Assembly (NCBI GenBank): GCA_028554755.1 | Contig: JAPTOF010000051.1 | Span: 50,965 to 114,964 of the forward strand | DNA: 64,000 nucleotides | Source of the DNA: Cordia subcordata | Taxonomy: Eukaryota > Streptophyta > Magnoliopsida > Boraginales > Cordiaceae | Direction of reading: 5' to 3' | Part shown: one piece after another, positions 10,954-22,092 of the stretch | Layout of the letters: each line of letters begins with the position of its first letter | Position numbering within the stretch: the stretch's first letter is position 1 | Position numbers and translations under genes: made by a program | The notes under the pieces: model-generated | Told to the model about the DNA's origin: nothing | Seen by the model: the letters and a program-made list of their open reading frames with translations, nothing else | Database searches by the model: none

Positions 10954-11949
10954 AGGGGCTCGCAGATGAACCTGGTGAAGCTTGTGAAAGCTCATTAAGA
11001 CTCTTCCTGTTTCTTTATGTATTTTACATGGATATGATATACCTTTGCGAAAGCCACCTCGAGGGGGATCTGATCTGGGGCGCGGAGCCCGCTTGCTTCT
11101 TCTGCATCTATCGGGGCCGATCTCTGGCCGGGCGTTTGGGGTTTGGTTTTTCAGGGCGGCGCGGATTGATAATCGTAGTTTACGCTTTTCTGAATCTTCA
11201 AAAATGTGCAGTCAACTCGTATATCGCGGCTTGGTGAAGAAACGCGGGTTGAAGAGCTACTATGTACCGAAAGCATACCCGCATGATCACGAGCCACTCG
11301 AACGTCAGTGAGCGGACACGGTTGTGTTCGAAACGTTCATCTCGACATCGCTAATATCACGTTTGGCTACAGGGCCTCGCCTGCTTTCTACTCTGTGACC
11401 GCGTTGGTGCAGCTCAGCATGGCGCGAAGGAGAGGCACAGCGGATGACTGTCGAGATTGGAGTTTCACTACGCGACATGGCGAGGCTGAGGACGACAGCC
11501 TTCGACGTTGTGGGAAACAACTGCTATTAAGTGTGTATCTTCATGTCGTAAAAACAACTACTATCTCTTTGGGGGTATCCTGTCACACAGCCAAGCCAAG
11601 GGACGAGGAGGTCCCAGCTGTTCCTTCCCTCGTCCCATTATTGTAGGGGTATCATTGATCAACCGTAAAACCATGTGCAACGTTGTTCAAAACAAGCCCC
11701 CCTTAATGTCCTTCATCGCATTTGTTCCACCACAGAAAGCAACAGTCGCGTGTCGAAAAATAGCAGTAAATCAGGGAATGATCGCTGATGAAGCGTCATC
11801 ATGAGCGTATGTGGTAAGCTTCCGGGGCAAGCCGCAAGAAGGAGGAGCAAAGCTACTGAAGACGAGAAGCATCGAAATCAGGTAGACCAAGCTAAATTCC
11901 AAACGAAACACCGGAAGTCAGCACATAACACCAACGAAGGACGACTCTC
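10954..11949. other. Convergent intergenic region
   Basis: 996 bp between the ends of NOP58 (+) and the stomatin gene (-). Short overlapping frames of 60-110 codons show no domain or intron structure. I see only presumed 3' UTR sequence. Confidence 0.5.
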
Positions 11950-13066
11950 TTAGATGTTCTCCACAACGCGAGCGTTCATAGCGGACTGGAAACTGGGATC
12001 CTGCTGACCTCCGAAGTCGCCGAAGCGTTCGGCGCTGCCCTCGCCGCCGCCGCCCATCTCATTGGCGTTGGCAGCATTGAGCGCCGAGGACATGTTCATA
12101 GTCTGGTTGGCAGCAGGCAGGAAGATGACCTTGGAGTTGGCGGACTTGGCCATGGCCTGCATAGCCTCGAGGTAGCGGATCTGCATGGCAGGCGCGGAAG
12201 AGAGAATGTCGGCAGCTTGACGCATCAACTTGGCGGATTCGACCTTTGACAGGTTAGCTACGTTGCGCGGTTTGGGGAAAAGAGAGTGGTTAACATACCT
12301 CTGCCTTGGCGGCAATGACCTTGGACTCTCCAATGCGCTTGCTCTGAGCGGCCATGGAGAGAGACTCCTGAAGCTCCTGGCTGAAGATGATGTCCTTGAT
12401 GAGCATGCTCTCGACCTGGACACCCCAGCCCCCAGCAACGTCCTCGATGATTTCACCAATGCTCTGGGCAACCTCCTCGCGGCGCTCAATGACGTCCTGA
12501 AGAATACGCGCACCGATGACATGGCGCAGAGTGGTCTGGGTACGCTCAACGAGGGCCTGACGAACGTTGGTGATACCGAAAGCAGCCTTGTGGGGAGCGA
12601 CGATATGGTAATATATGACACTGGTCAGGCGGAGAGTGACGTTGTCCTTGGTCATGCAAATCTGCTCGGGGACCTCGGCGATCTGGATCTTGACGTCGAC
12701 TTGGATGAGGCGCTCGGAAAGAGGGTTGATCTTGATCAGGCCGGGGTCGACGGCGCGGTAGAAGCGGCCGAACTTGGTGACCAAACCAACATTACCCTGG
12801 TTGACGCTCTTGTACGGGTTGGGGCAGACGATGCAGCAAGGGATGGCGCCCATGGTGCCAATGACGGCGCCGAAGGTGTTAATCATCTTTCCGTACCAGC
12901 CAGGCGGGTTGGCCTCTTGGGTGACGACGGAGGCGTAGGAGCGCTGGAGGTCCTCCTTCTTGGGCGGCTGGACGGTCATCTTGTTGGTGGGCTGGAAACC
13001 GATGGCGGTCTCATCGTGGGCCTTGCCTGCGGTGGACGAGCCTTCGCCGTTGACGGTGGCTGACAT
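11950..13066 (-). CDS. Stomatin-like SPFH/Band 7 membrane protein
   Basis: Exons 13066-12299 and 12243-11950, split by a 55-nt intron (GTATGT, branch GCTAACC, AAAG), encode 353 residues. A disordered N-terminus precedes a hydrophobic Cys-containing hairpin (residues ~61-80, with PCCIVCPNPY) that probably anchors the protein to one leaflet. The SPFH domain follows: VNQGNVGLVTKFGRFYRAVDPG, then QICMTKDNVTLRLTSVIYYH and VIGARILQDVIERRE. Next are a helical region with IFSQELQESLSMAAQSKRIGESK and a C-terminal oligomerisation segment. Stomatins scaffold membrane microdomains and modulate channels or proteases; the exact role here is unknown. Prohibitin is less likely because of the N-terminus and the stomatin-type YYH and LRHVIG motifs. 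A 277-codon frame opposite it is a shadow. Confidence 0.9.
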
Positions 13067-14759
13067 GACGGCGGTGGTGATGATTGCTTGTTTGCCTGTT
13101 TATTCGTTTGGAAGTGCAAGTGCAAGTACTAGTACTGACGACCTAGACTAATTGATGTACGGACGGCCGAGTTGATTGATGCTATAGGGAAGAGCTAGGT
13201 ATGACGACGACGCGAGAGGGTGGGAGGAGCTTCTTATATAAAAGGCGTAGCAGTAGCAACTGGACTCGTAATTGCCAGTTGAGCTAGAGCCGAACGAAGC
13301 AACAGCAAGAGCAAGAGCGACCGACGCGACGAACACGGCAGGAACATTGCGCCGCAAGACCGCACCCTCGAAGCTCCATGGCCGGGACCCATGCTAACGG
13401 TGTGACGTGTGCCCCACCATGGAGCTTGGCTCTGCCACTAACACCGGAGCAGCGCTGCGCCGTGCGGGGCTGTTTAGCCTCCATCTCATTCAGATCGGGC
13501 GTACGTGTACACGTACAGCATCACGAGGACAAGGGTCACTGCATTAGGTTCCAGTGATAGAGGAAACAACGTGTTGAGAGCTCCCGTCTTTCTAACGGCA
13601 TATACAACGCCTGAAAGATGTTCCTTATCTTCACCGGTCCGAACGCTCCTCAGCGTTCCATCCATCCAGGCTCATCATGTTAACCAAAACAGAAGACAAA
13701 TGTGATGATTCCGCGTAATTAATTACTTCGTACGTACGGAGTACTCTAGGAGTATTCTACCTAGTCTAAAGTCAATGACACGGTCAAGCTTTCTAGCATC
13801 CAATCACCACTCAGCGCCGAGGCTGGGCGCCGCCCATCCCTTCGCGTTCACACAATGCGCGAGCTCTGCAAGAGGTGGTAATGCTTGTACCTTCTCACTG
13901 TAAAGGCTCTTTAGGTGCCAGCAACGACACAGCCCCTTTCTTGGCTGACATCGACCATTCCCGTCCCCTACCCACGAGACCTCCATGGCTACAGTAGCCA
14001 ATGAGCTATTGATCGAATTAAGGTTTGCCTGAGACGCTGCTGTAACCCCGGCCGCGGAGCAGTAAGTGGGGTTGAGCCGCAGCACCAGAACCGCAACTAG
14101 GTAGGTACTTCAATCGGGCAATTATTGATCGCCTGATAAATTCAAGCCCGGCGTCAAAAGAGTGTTGCATATCGATCAAAGGATGACTTGACTCACCACG
14201 GACTCCAAGATCACTCCGGTGTGTAAGGTGTAGGTAGGCACTACGTATCCGTATCATTTTTCAGAAAGTAATACGTGAATACGAGCCCTAGGCATCACCC
14301 TAATATCATCTTTCTACATGCAGAGTCGTGCCGTGCTTCCGTGTCTGGGGATCGAGTGCTAATGGGGGGACAGAATGGGATCATGGATGCACTCACAGGC
14401 ACCGCATATCATCCAGCTTTGCCGCAGTGCCGACCGATGTCTCTGTCCTGGGCATGCTACGAGCACGTGAGGGCCCACTGCGGGTTGATCGACTATCGCC
14501 TACAGCGGGCACTGCCTCCCTTCTAGAAATTCAACCCTGCTGGTGCCTCGGTGATATCGAAAAGAGCCAACGCCGAGTTCAATACCAGCAAGCCCCGACT
14601 CCAGCGCCACGCAGGGCTGACAACGAGGCATCCTATCGCTATATTCCCAGGCTCCACAGCTGTGCGAGAACCGGTGCAGGTAACTTTTGGCCTGCCACTG
14701 ATAATGATTAACGTGTTATCTGACGGACGACTATTCGGCTTTGACGTCTCCATTGTCAT
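13067..14759. other. Intergenic region, no gene supported
   Basis: 1.7 kb between the start of the stomatin gene and the end of APC10, both on the minus strand. It should hold the stomatin promoter. Short frames (60-127 codons) have no domains. A direct GTACGTACGG-type motif and several TAGGTAGGT pieces occur near 13730, 14100 and 14230. I see no tRNA. Confidence 0.45.
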
Positions 14760-16160
14760 CTATCGAAGCTCTGGGTCCCGCATAAAGTCCGGCACAGAGT
14801 AGTCAGCTTCGCCAGTGTCGACCTTGGTCTCAGCGAGCTGTCTGAGAAGCCCGCTCAACCGCCGCTCACTCACGTCCGGCTCAGCATAGCCTTCCGTCTC
14901 TGCTGCTGTCATGGTATCGGCAATCTCATCCACAGGATTGGTGGTCCTTCCCGTCGCTTGCGTCGAGTCCTGGTCGAAAGCGTACATCTTGATGCCGCGG
15001 AGGTGTGTGTCTTTGCCGTTCTGATGGTTTTCGAGAATCTGCATCTGCAGCACGTACGACGCCAGCGTGTTCCCGTCTGCGCCGCCGCCCGCGCCCTCAA
15101 GCGGTACCTTTTGCCAGCCCACAGGGCTGTCGAGTGTGAGGTGCGCAAACTGTATCAGGTTGTTCTCGCTCGTTCCTGACTTGAAGACGATGCTAGTCGG
15201 CGTGTAAGACTCGTCTTCCGCGAAGTTGACATAGAAGCGCAGATCGCGGATGCCGACCCGCTTGATGAAGTACACCGTAAGCTTGTGAGGCTGGGGCCCG
15301 TCCGATCTGTGAGAGTTTCATGTGAGAACCTGCCCAGTGGTCCGGATAAGGGGGAGTTGACGTACTGCCAGTATTGGTTGAGGTCGTCGCTCCGGAGCTC
15401 GTCTACGCCATTGCCTTGCTTGTGACTGCTCACAGTGAATCGACCGAGGTTGGAAATCTCCTTTAGCCCCTGGCCAGCGGAATCAGGAAGTGGCTCGCCA
15501 AAGTTGGCTCCCTCTTCGTCTTGCTGGTCGTCTCCCTCCAGCTCCTCACCATCGCCGTGCATGTCGTCGTAGTGGTCCATCTCATCGTTTTCGCCGCCGC
15601 CAAGCTCGTCCCCGTCTTCCACACTGGTGTCCTCGGCGTCCACTTCGTCATTATCGTTAACAGTAGCTTCAGAGTCGTGATGGGTAGCCGTGACAATCCT
15701 TTGGCCTCTGTTTCCCAGGATGCTTACGTCTGGCTCCGAGCCCGAGTCGTCTGAGAGCTCAGGCATGCTGAGTCTGTTGGCGCGGCTCGCTACCAACCGT
15801 CAGTCACCGCTTAACGTGAGCTCTACCAGACGCTCTGTGGCTGTCACTTGACCAACCACTTGATTCGAAGTGCCATAGTCAGCGGGGTGCACAAGCGACC
15901 ATGCGCTGATCTAAAGTGAGTTTCAACTCACTTCTGTGCAAGCGGAACGGATGAGGTGGGGATGCCGGCGCCGCCACATCAGTCTCTGCGCCTTGCTCGA
16001 TGTTTGGTGTCACTCCTAGTCGTCTGCGGGCAGCGTGGGGTGCAGCTGGAGGTTGCAATACTGGTGTTGTAGCTGTTGGAGGATGCCCTTCACCGACACC
16101 ATCATAATGGCGCGCTTGCCTACCGCGGCCCCTGCGTGATGGCGCGTTGCCCGCATTCAT
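14760..16160 (-). CDS. APC10: Anaphase-promoting complex subunit 10 (DOC domain)
   Basis: Exons 16160-15932, 15789-15366 and 15306-14760 give 399 residues; introns are 142 and 59 nt. The DOC domain lies at ~residues 170-350. It begins KEISNLGRFTVSSHKQGNG, with DDLNQYWQSDGPQPH spanning the second splice site, then LTVYFIKRVGIRDLRFYVNF, ESYTPTSIVFKSG and QMQILENHQNGKDTHLRGIKMYAF. These are the classic APC10 motifs. The subunit helps the APC/C bind D-box substrates in mitosis. Residues 1-165 are a low-complexity N-terminus with an acidic stretch (DELGGGENDEMDHYDD), longer than in yeast Doc1 (~280 aa) but common in filamentous fungi. The first intron is the least certain part of the model because its acceptor was chosen only by reading frame. 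Confidence 0.9.
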
Positions 16161-17839
16161 TTTGAGACCGCGACTGGCAGCAGCTGCAACGAACAGTCCT
16201 TCCCCTTGAATGTCTTATTTTGAAAATTTGCAGCTTAACGGTGACTGCGCCTACCGAGGCGCACTTGCTACTGGCCTCTTTTGCACTGAGAAGTCAAAGG
16301 ATGTCGGTTGTGTTTATGGAGCCAGTCACGTGAGGTGTGTTTATTTGGCAACCTACCTCTACCTACCTAGGTAGTACCTAGCCCTCGAAGGAACCTACCT
16401 ACCCCTTTCCGTAGAAGAGGTCCAATTCTTCAATGCCTATTTGTCTTTAGCGAACCAAAATTATCATCAGGCACAGGAAGAGAATTTTGTGTGTACGTAT
16501 GTTCCCACCCACAAGAGACACTTACCGGTGCTAGGTAAGCTGCTGTCTGTTAGACGTTGGCAGTGATTCAGTCAAGGAGGGGAAACTCCTGGTAACCTGG
16601 AATAGTCGCGACTTAGCTTGCACCAAGTCGGGCTCCTGTCATTGCCTCAGGGAGCGTGACAGACATATAACAGTCGAGTACTCCTAGCGTTACATACGAT
16701 CCTACCCTACATCGATGGCCCTACGTTGGCGCTGGCTACTCTGACGTCCGAAAACGTAGCAGTTGTATATCAAAGCCCACGCTATGAAACCAAGCAATGC
16801 TCCAAGCAGGATCCCTGCGATGGCTCTTCTCTTCTCTACATCGTTGCCGTTATTGATCATATCTCTCCCGTGAAGATGTTCCCTCTCAATCAGGGGCTCT
16901 TATGAGATCGGGTTCGTGGGCGAAGTAAGAGCGTACGTTGCTTCGTTGTTGTGACTGGCAGCAGCAGGATAAGACGATCTGTGTGCCGTAGGCAGAAGAT
17001 ATGATGACTCAAGAAGAAAGAGCAAAAGCTGACCGAGTTTGTACCAAATAAGGAGAGCGCTGACCAGTGACAGGGAGACAAACCGACATTCGAAGTGCTT
17101 CGAATTCTGCTAGATGCCCTTCAACGCCGGATTGGTCCCCATGATGTTGCTTGACCGCGGCAGCACGGCAATACAGCGTGACACCGCCCATCACTGACAA
17201 GCAGGGAAATGATTCAAACGCAGGAGAGCTTACCCTCGGAGCAATCAACATCATGTATCCATTGGGCGGAGGGGATCGGAGGCAGCTTGCTGGTCGTCTC
17301 GTATTGCGTTTTACCAAGCTTACGGGGCTGAAGCCGGTCTTCTGTTGGGAGCTCGTTCCCCATCAGCTAGACGACCTGCCACCTGGGTACCATAGATGAA
17401 CCAGCCATGGCGGCAAATGAGCCCCAGGTGAATACCTTCGGATTTGAAGAGTCTGGACTGCTTCCGTCTCTGGTGAGCATCATACACGGGAGTCGGTGCT
17501 AGCCTTCTAATGCCGATAGTGCCCCAATCCATGCTACAGCCAAACGACATGAAGTTGCCTCAGGCGGCTCTGAAGTCTGAGCCAGATAGCCATCGTCCTA
17601 TGGTGTTGTAAGAGACACTCTGGTGTCATAAGCCACTGAGCTCAAGATTCGGCCCGGCATCTCCTTCCACGAAGGTTAAATAGCCTTGCTCACGTACCCA
17701 GTTTCGCATGTCCATAACGGATTTGACTCCGGGCGATGGCCATATCTTCGCTCCGGACCCCTGTTTCAGCACCTTGCAACCACATGCGGTACTTTACACG
17801 CTCACAAGAAGAACTTGATTCCATGGTCGACCGTCCAGG
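16161..17839. other. Divergent intergenic region with one possible small exon
   Basis: 1.7 kb between APC10 (-) and the GT31 gene (+). It contains a cluster of ACCTACCT repeats at 16351-16405, including the palindrome CTACCTAGGTAG, and the small membrane ORF listed next. Several minus-strand frames (17009-17317 and 17320-17550) might be further exons of that ORF, but I could not join them in phase. Confidence 0.45.
16702..16860 (-). CDS. Possible 52-residue single-pass membrane protein or last exon
   Basis: The frame starts MINNGNDVEKRRAIAG and ends RQRRAIDVG with TAG. Residues ~13-32 form a clean hydrophobic helix (AIAGILLGALLGFIAWALIY) flanked by KRR before and a basic RQRR tail after it, which fits a single membrane span. 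The frame stays open 12 codons upstream of the ATG to a TAA, so this could also be the 3' exon of a larger spliced gene reaching ~17.5 kb. The residues before that stop are Ser/Thr/Ala-rich, like the ectodomain stalk of a wall sensor. I do not recognise the protein. Evidence is limited to composition and helix quality. Confidence 0.3.
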   Translation of the reverse strand: MINNGNDVEKRRAIAGILLGALLGFIAWALIYNCYVFGRQSSQRQRRAIDVG

Positions 17840-19435
17840 ATGACGCTTCTTCCAACGACAAACCTCCACGCCGGTACACTTGGGCAGTCTGGCCCAGCCC
17901 CTTTCCGCGCAATCGCAGCCATAATTTGGTGGCTGCGACCGAGATCGTCGCTCGTCGTGCTGATCCTGTCGTGCTGCACACTCGGCATACTGATGTACGG
18001 CGCCGTACGCGTCGGAGATATCTGCCCGGACGACGGACGCCAGCCTTGCCGGTGGTACGAACTCGCTGAAACATTCGAACCCTTCCACAGGAAGCCGGTC
18101 CCAAGTCCATTGTTGGGCGCGGATGACCGAGATGTGACCCCTTGCAAGGGGTTTCCAGACACCAGCAACGTCCTCCTCGCGATGAAAATCGGAGCCTCGG
18201 AAATCTGGAGCAAGATCCCAACACAGCTGAATACAAACCTGCGGTGCATAATGAATTTCCTAATATTCAGTGACATGGCGCAAAATATCAATGGTGTGCC
18301 CATCCACGATAGTCTTGACACTGTCCTTCCCGAGGTTTCGAAGAATAGCCAAGACTTCGAACTTTACCGTCGTCAACAGCTTTGTCCAATCGATCAAGAC
18401 AGTTGCAATCGAGACTCTCAGGCTGCTGAGCAAGGTTGGGCTCTTGACAAGTACAAGAACATCCACATTGCAGAGAAGGCATATGGCCTCAGACCAGGGT
18501 TCGACTGGTACGTGTTTGTGGACGCGGACTCTTACGTCGTTTGGCCGACTCTGATGGAATGGCTGAGAAGAGTCGACGCGCAACGCAAGATATACATGGG
18601 CAGCGTAGCTATGCTGGGCGACATAGCTTTTGCACACGGTGGGAGCGGATATCTCGTCAGCCGAGGTTTGATGAATGACATGTTCAACGGCAAGACAGGA
18701 GTGGCAAACAGGTACGATGTTGCCGCAAGCCAAACGTGCTGTGGAGATGCCTTGTTCTCGCAGGCCGTGCAAAACGAGACAGGTGTCGAGGTCGTCAATG
18801 TCGTGGGTGCTCCAAAACAGAAACATGAACTCGTATCAGCGAGGTCAGGCTGATATTCGTAGTGGCCAACAGTGAACGGTGAAAAAGCCGCGACCCTCGA
18901 CTACGGGCCAAAGCAATGGTGTCAGCCCCTGGCGACAATGCACCATGTTGGCAGTCAGGAGGTGTCCGAGTTCGACGCTTTTGAATGCATGCGTAATTAC
19001 TCATCGCCAATGCGCATCAAGGACGTCTTCGAGGTTTTTATCCATTGCCAAGTGGTGACATTACGACCTCACTGGGACAACCAAAGCGACGAGATACACT
19101 TTGTAGATCCATCTGTTCACCCAGAATCGATCTCATGGGTAGACAGCAACAGAGTGCGGGCGCCTGATGGGTTGCCGGATTATCAACAGAAGGCTCACTT
19201 GGGTCTTGAGTCATGCCAATTGGCATGCAGGAGTTTGAAGGATTGTCTGAAGTGGCGCTTCTACAAGGGCGTTTGCTCGCTGAGTTCGACCGTGCGAATG
19301 GGTAGGCCGAGAGGTTTGGCTGCCGAGGACCGTTTGACGAGTGGTTGGGAGGTCAACCGTATCGATGCTTGGACGAAGGTAAACGATGATTGTGGGGAGA
19401 TTGTGTGGCCCGAGATAGAACTAGGAGAGAGCTGA
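17840..19435 (+). CDS. Type II membrane glycosyltransferase, GT31/fringe-like
   Basis: Exons 17840-18802 and 18863-19435, with a 60-nt intron (GTGGGT...CGTAG), give 511 residues. The acceptor was chosen because it restores WPTVNGEK in phase, a motif typical of this fungal family. Residues ~37-56 (LVVLILSCCTLGILMYGAV) form a signal anchor after a short basic cytosolic tail, so the enzyme should sit in the Golgi. The catalytic region contains KYKNIHIAEKAYGLRPGFDW and the DxD metal site in FVDADSYV (D228/D230), then GGSGYLVSRG and the CCGD motif (SQTCCGDALF), followed by QWCQPLATMHH. The C-terminal ~75 residues hold a Cys-rich PAN/apple-like module (SCQLACRSLKDCLKWRFYKGVC is the core). The sugar donor and acceptor cannot be told from sequence. 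Confidence 0.88.
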
Positions 19436-20773
19436 GGAAGCGTTGAGTCTCGAAGATTCGAGGGCATCACGTATTGCAGGTCGAGTCGAGATCTTTTGCC
19501 ATAGGAGTGCTCGTATCCGTACATGGCACAGCAGACAGACAGAAATGCTAACATGTGTCGTTCGTCGATAGAAGGATATGAGGCTGACATCATAGCTTCA
19601 AGGGTTTGCGAACAAATGGTGATAGGCAGTGCCGAGGCGGACCTATGTGAAATTAACAATCTTCTGTCCCACGGCAATTTCATTTGTCGCCCCAGGTGCG
19701 ATGCGATTTGCGTGGGCGTCGGCACGTCGCAGTCTAATTACCTCAAGCCATTATCTTTGAGATGATCGCCTGCACTCGATCAATCACAGTTCAAGAGAGA
19801 TGATTTGCGGCCCAAGTGACGTTCCCATGGGATGCTGCAACTCCGAAAGCCAAACCTGGGGAGAAGAGGCTCGAATCAGTCGGCGTTGAGCCAGATCCCC
19901 ATGCCCCCCAAGCTAGCAGCAGTAAGGCTAGCCTTGATACGGCTACAGGCAGACGGGTCTGGGAGCTGCGGGCTAATAAGACTAGCTTCGGGCGGTTGGT
20001 CCCTGAGTGTCAGTCTCCAGAATGGCGGTTTGATTGGTGTCTTGCGAGGCTTGAAAGAGTGACTGCGATGAATCGGATTGAAACACCTGATAAATGCGCA
20101 TGATAGGCACGACGCGCACGGCTGAGACCGTGTCTAGGATTCGAACGTGTCGCGTACAAAGCGTTCTTCTGATTGCTGACCAACTGTTGGTTGATCCAGC
20201 GCAGCATCTGACGCGTTGTCGTGATTGGGACTCGTGAGCGTTCGAGTCCTCAGCAACGTGTTGGTGATCAACAAAGTAAACAGGAGTCGGGGCTACTGCT
20301 GGCCTCTGCTGGAGATCACGAAGGGTACCAAACCAAGGGTGGGGAGCCCCCCTGGTCGGCAAGTGCCTTGGCGGCAGAGGACCATCCATTTCCCCTGGCT
20401 TGGTGGCACTTTCCCCCCTCGAGCTGCTCCTGCCATTGCTCCCATTGCTGCTGCTCGCATGCCGCATCTCTGTGACTATCACCACCGTGACCCCTAATAA
20501 TCAACACCCGGTCCACCACCTACCCACCGCCCACCGACTCTTCTCCTTCCCCTTCTTTCCTCCTCCCTCTCCTTTCCATACAACTAGCCTGTCCAGCATC
20601 TTCATACATACTACTAACATTACTGCGCTGCGCTGCGTTGCTTCGCGCCTTTGCTTCATCTTGCTATTAGTACATTCGACCGAAAGCCATTACCTCCGCT
20701 TTGGAGATCCAACCGACCGACCCCGTTTCTCGTCGCAATCGCAATCGCAATCGCAACCACCGCCACCGCCATC
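19436..20773. other. Intergenic region with pyrimidine-rich promoter
   Basis: 1.3 kb between two plus-strand genes. The last ~250 bp (20490-20770) are C/T-rich on the + strand, as in many fungal core promoters. GATTCGAA-like strings near 20140 and 20235 resemble tRNA T-loops but lack paired stems. No gene is supported. Confidence 0.5.
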
Positions 20774-21399
20774 ATGTCCAACACTGGCATGTCTGATGAG
20801 GAGCTCGACCGCAACTGGCAGCCAAATGGCCGCCGCCCGCAGTCGTACGTTTCGAACGCCCGTTATACCGACTATCTCCAGCTAACATGCTTCGCTTGCA
20901 GCACGATGGCCCGCTCTTTCTCAGCTGAGCTTATGGACATCTTCCGCATCGAGGGCTCCGTAGCCGACCTGGACTCGCAAGTCGACAAGAGGTTGGTTTG
21001 CTTCCATCCTAAACCTGCACCCCAGCAACCTAACTGAGCGTCAGGAAACAAACCGTCGGTAGCGCCAACGACGAACTTGCTTCTTTGGAGGCTCGCCTAG
21101 CCGAGATGGAGAACCGTCTCAAGAAATCAAAGGCGCGCATGTCCATCTCTGGCACCGCTGCTCTTCAGGGCGCCAGCTCCTCCGCCGATCACAAGACAGA
21201 ATCGACCCCAGCGCAGACGAAGGAGGAGGAGACCGCTCGCTCGAGGCCCGGAACAGCCAAGCAAACAGAAAAGGCACCTTCAGCAGGCAACATGCCCCCG
21301 ACTCCTGGGGCCAGTGAGGGTGAGTACGTGCGGTACCGAATTGCGGATCCAATAGCAGCTGACCGAAGGTGTTGACCTCCAGACGGTGATCGCGAATAA
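20774..21399 (+). CDS. Small coiled-coil protein of unknown function
   Basis: Four exons (20774-20844, 20902-20991, 21045-21319, 21383-21399) give 150 residues. All three introns have good signals (GTACGT with branch GCTAACATG; GTTGGT with branch CTAACTGAG; GTGAGT with branch GCTGACC), which is the main reason to believe the gene. The N-terminus reads MSNTGMSDEELDRNWQPNGR. Residues ~24-55 (STMARSFSAELMDIFRIEG and on) and ~60-85 (ELASLEARLAEMENRLKKSK) have heptad-like hydrophobic spacing and should form a coiled coil. The last ~60 residues are a polar Ser/Thr/Glu/Lys tail. The last exon adds only DGDRE. I do not recognise the family; size and shape would fit a small complex subunit. Confidence 0.7.
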
Positions 21400-22092
21400 T
21401 TCATTCCACATACCGAGATAGAAGAGGCGTCGAACTGATGCAGCATGGCGTATCATGGGAATCATCTTTCCTTTTCAGCATTGGAGTACAGCAAGCAAGC
21501 AAGCAATCAGAAGCGAAGATACCACGGTGGCTCGGCTGCGTATTCATCAACATTTAGCAGACCGTGGCTTTACCCCGTTGTTTCCCATGAGAGGGAGAAG
21601 AGAGCAACAACCATTACCATTGTCGTTCGTTATACTGAACGTGGCGTTTATTGGATTCATGACTTCGCTTCGACAGACACTTTCTTGTCTCCCCTACGAC
21701 CACGGCCGCATGCATGGATGATGGAGTGGCTGTTAGAAGCCTGTGGCAACGTTGGAATTCTAATGAGGTGGAGTGCGTCAAGAGTAACGCCAGTCAAGGA
21801 ACGTGGCCAGCATAGGGCATCGAATCGGAGTAGAGCGGGTGAGTGTCGAACTGTATATATCATTTCATATCACTTTTTTTCCTCTGGAGGATAGGAATGC
21901 ATTCGTTATGAGCTACACTGATCGGGATACCCTTTGATTGACATCGCTCAGCCAGCCGCGTTAAGCTTGTGCTAGCTACTCGTCGGATAGAACCGATCAA
22001 CACACTTCTCACAGTATCCACCAACGATGCTTTCGCCTGGATTCGCGGTCCAGCGGAGGATTAATTAGTTGCCCTCCAGGTCGTCAAGCTCC
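21400..22092. other. Convergent intergenic region
   Basis: 693 bp between the ends of the coiled-coil gene (+) and the protease gene (-). A 149-codon frame starting at 21445 has no recognisable features. Presumed 3' UTRs. Confidence 0.5.

Noticed and set aside
12230..13063. 277-codon plus-strand frame opposite the stomatin gene
   Set aside because: Low-complexity Asp/Leu-rich shadow of the SPFH gene.
20100..20260. tRNA-like T-loop strings (TTCGAATCC, GTTCGAGTCC)
   Set aside because: No pairing T-stem, anticodon arm or acceptor stem could be found on either strand.
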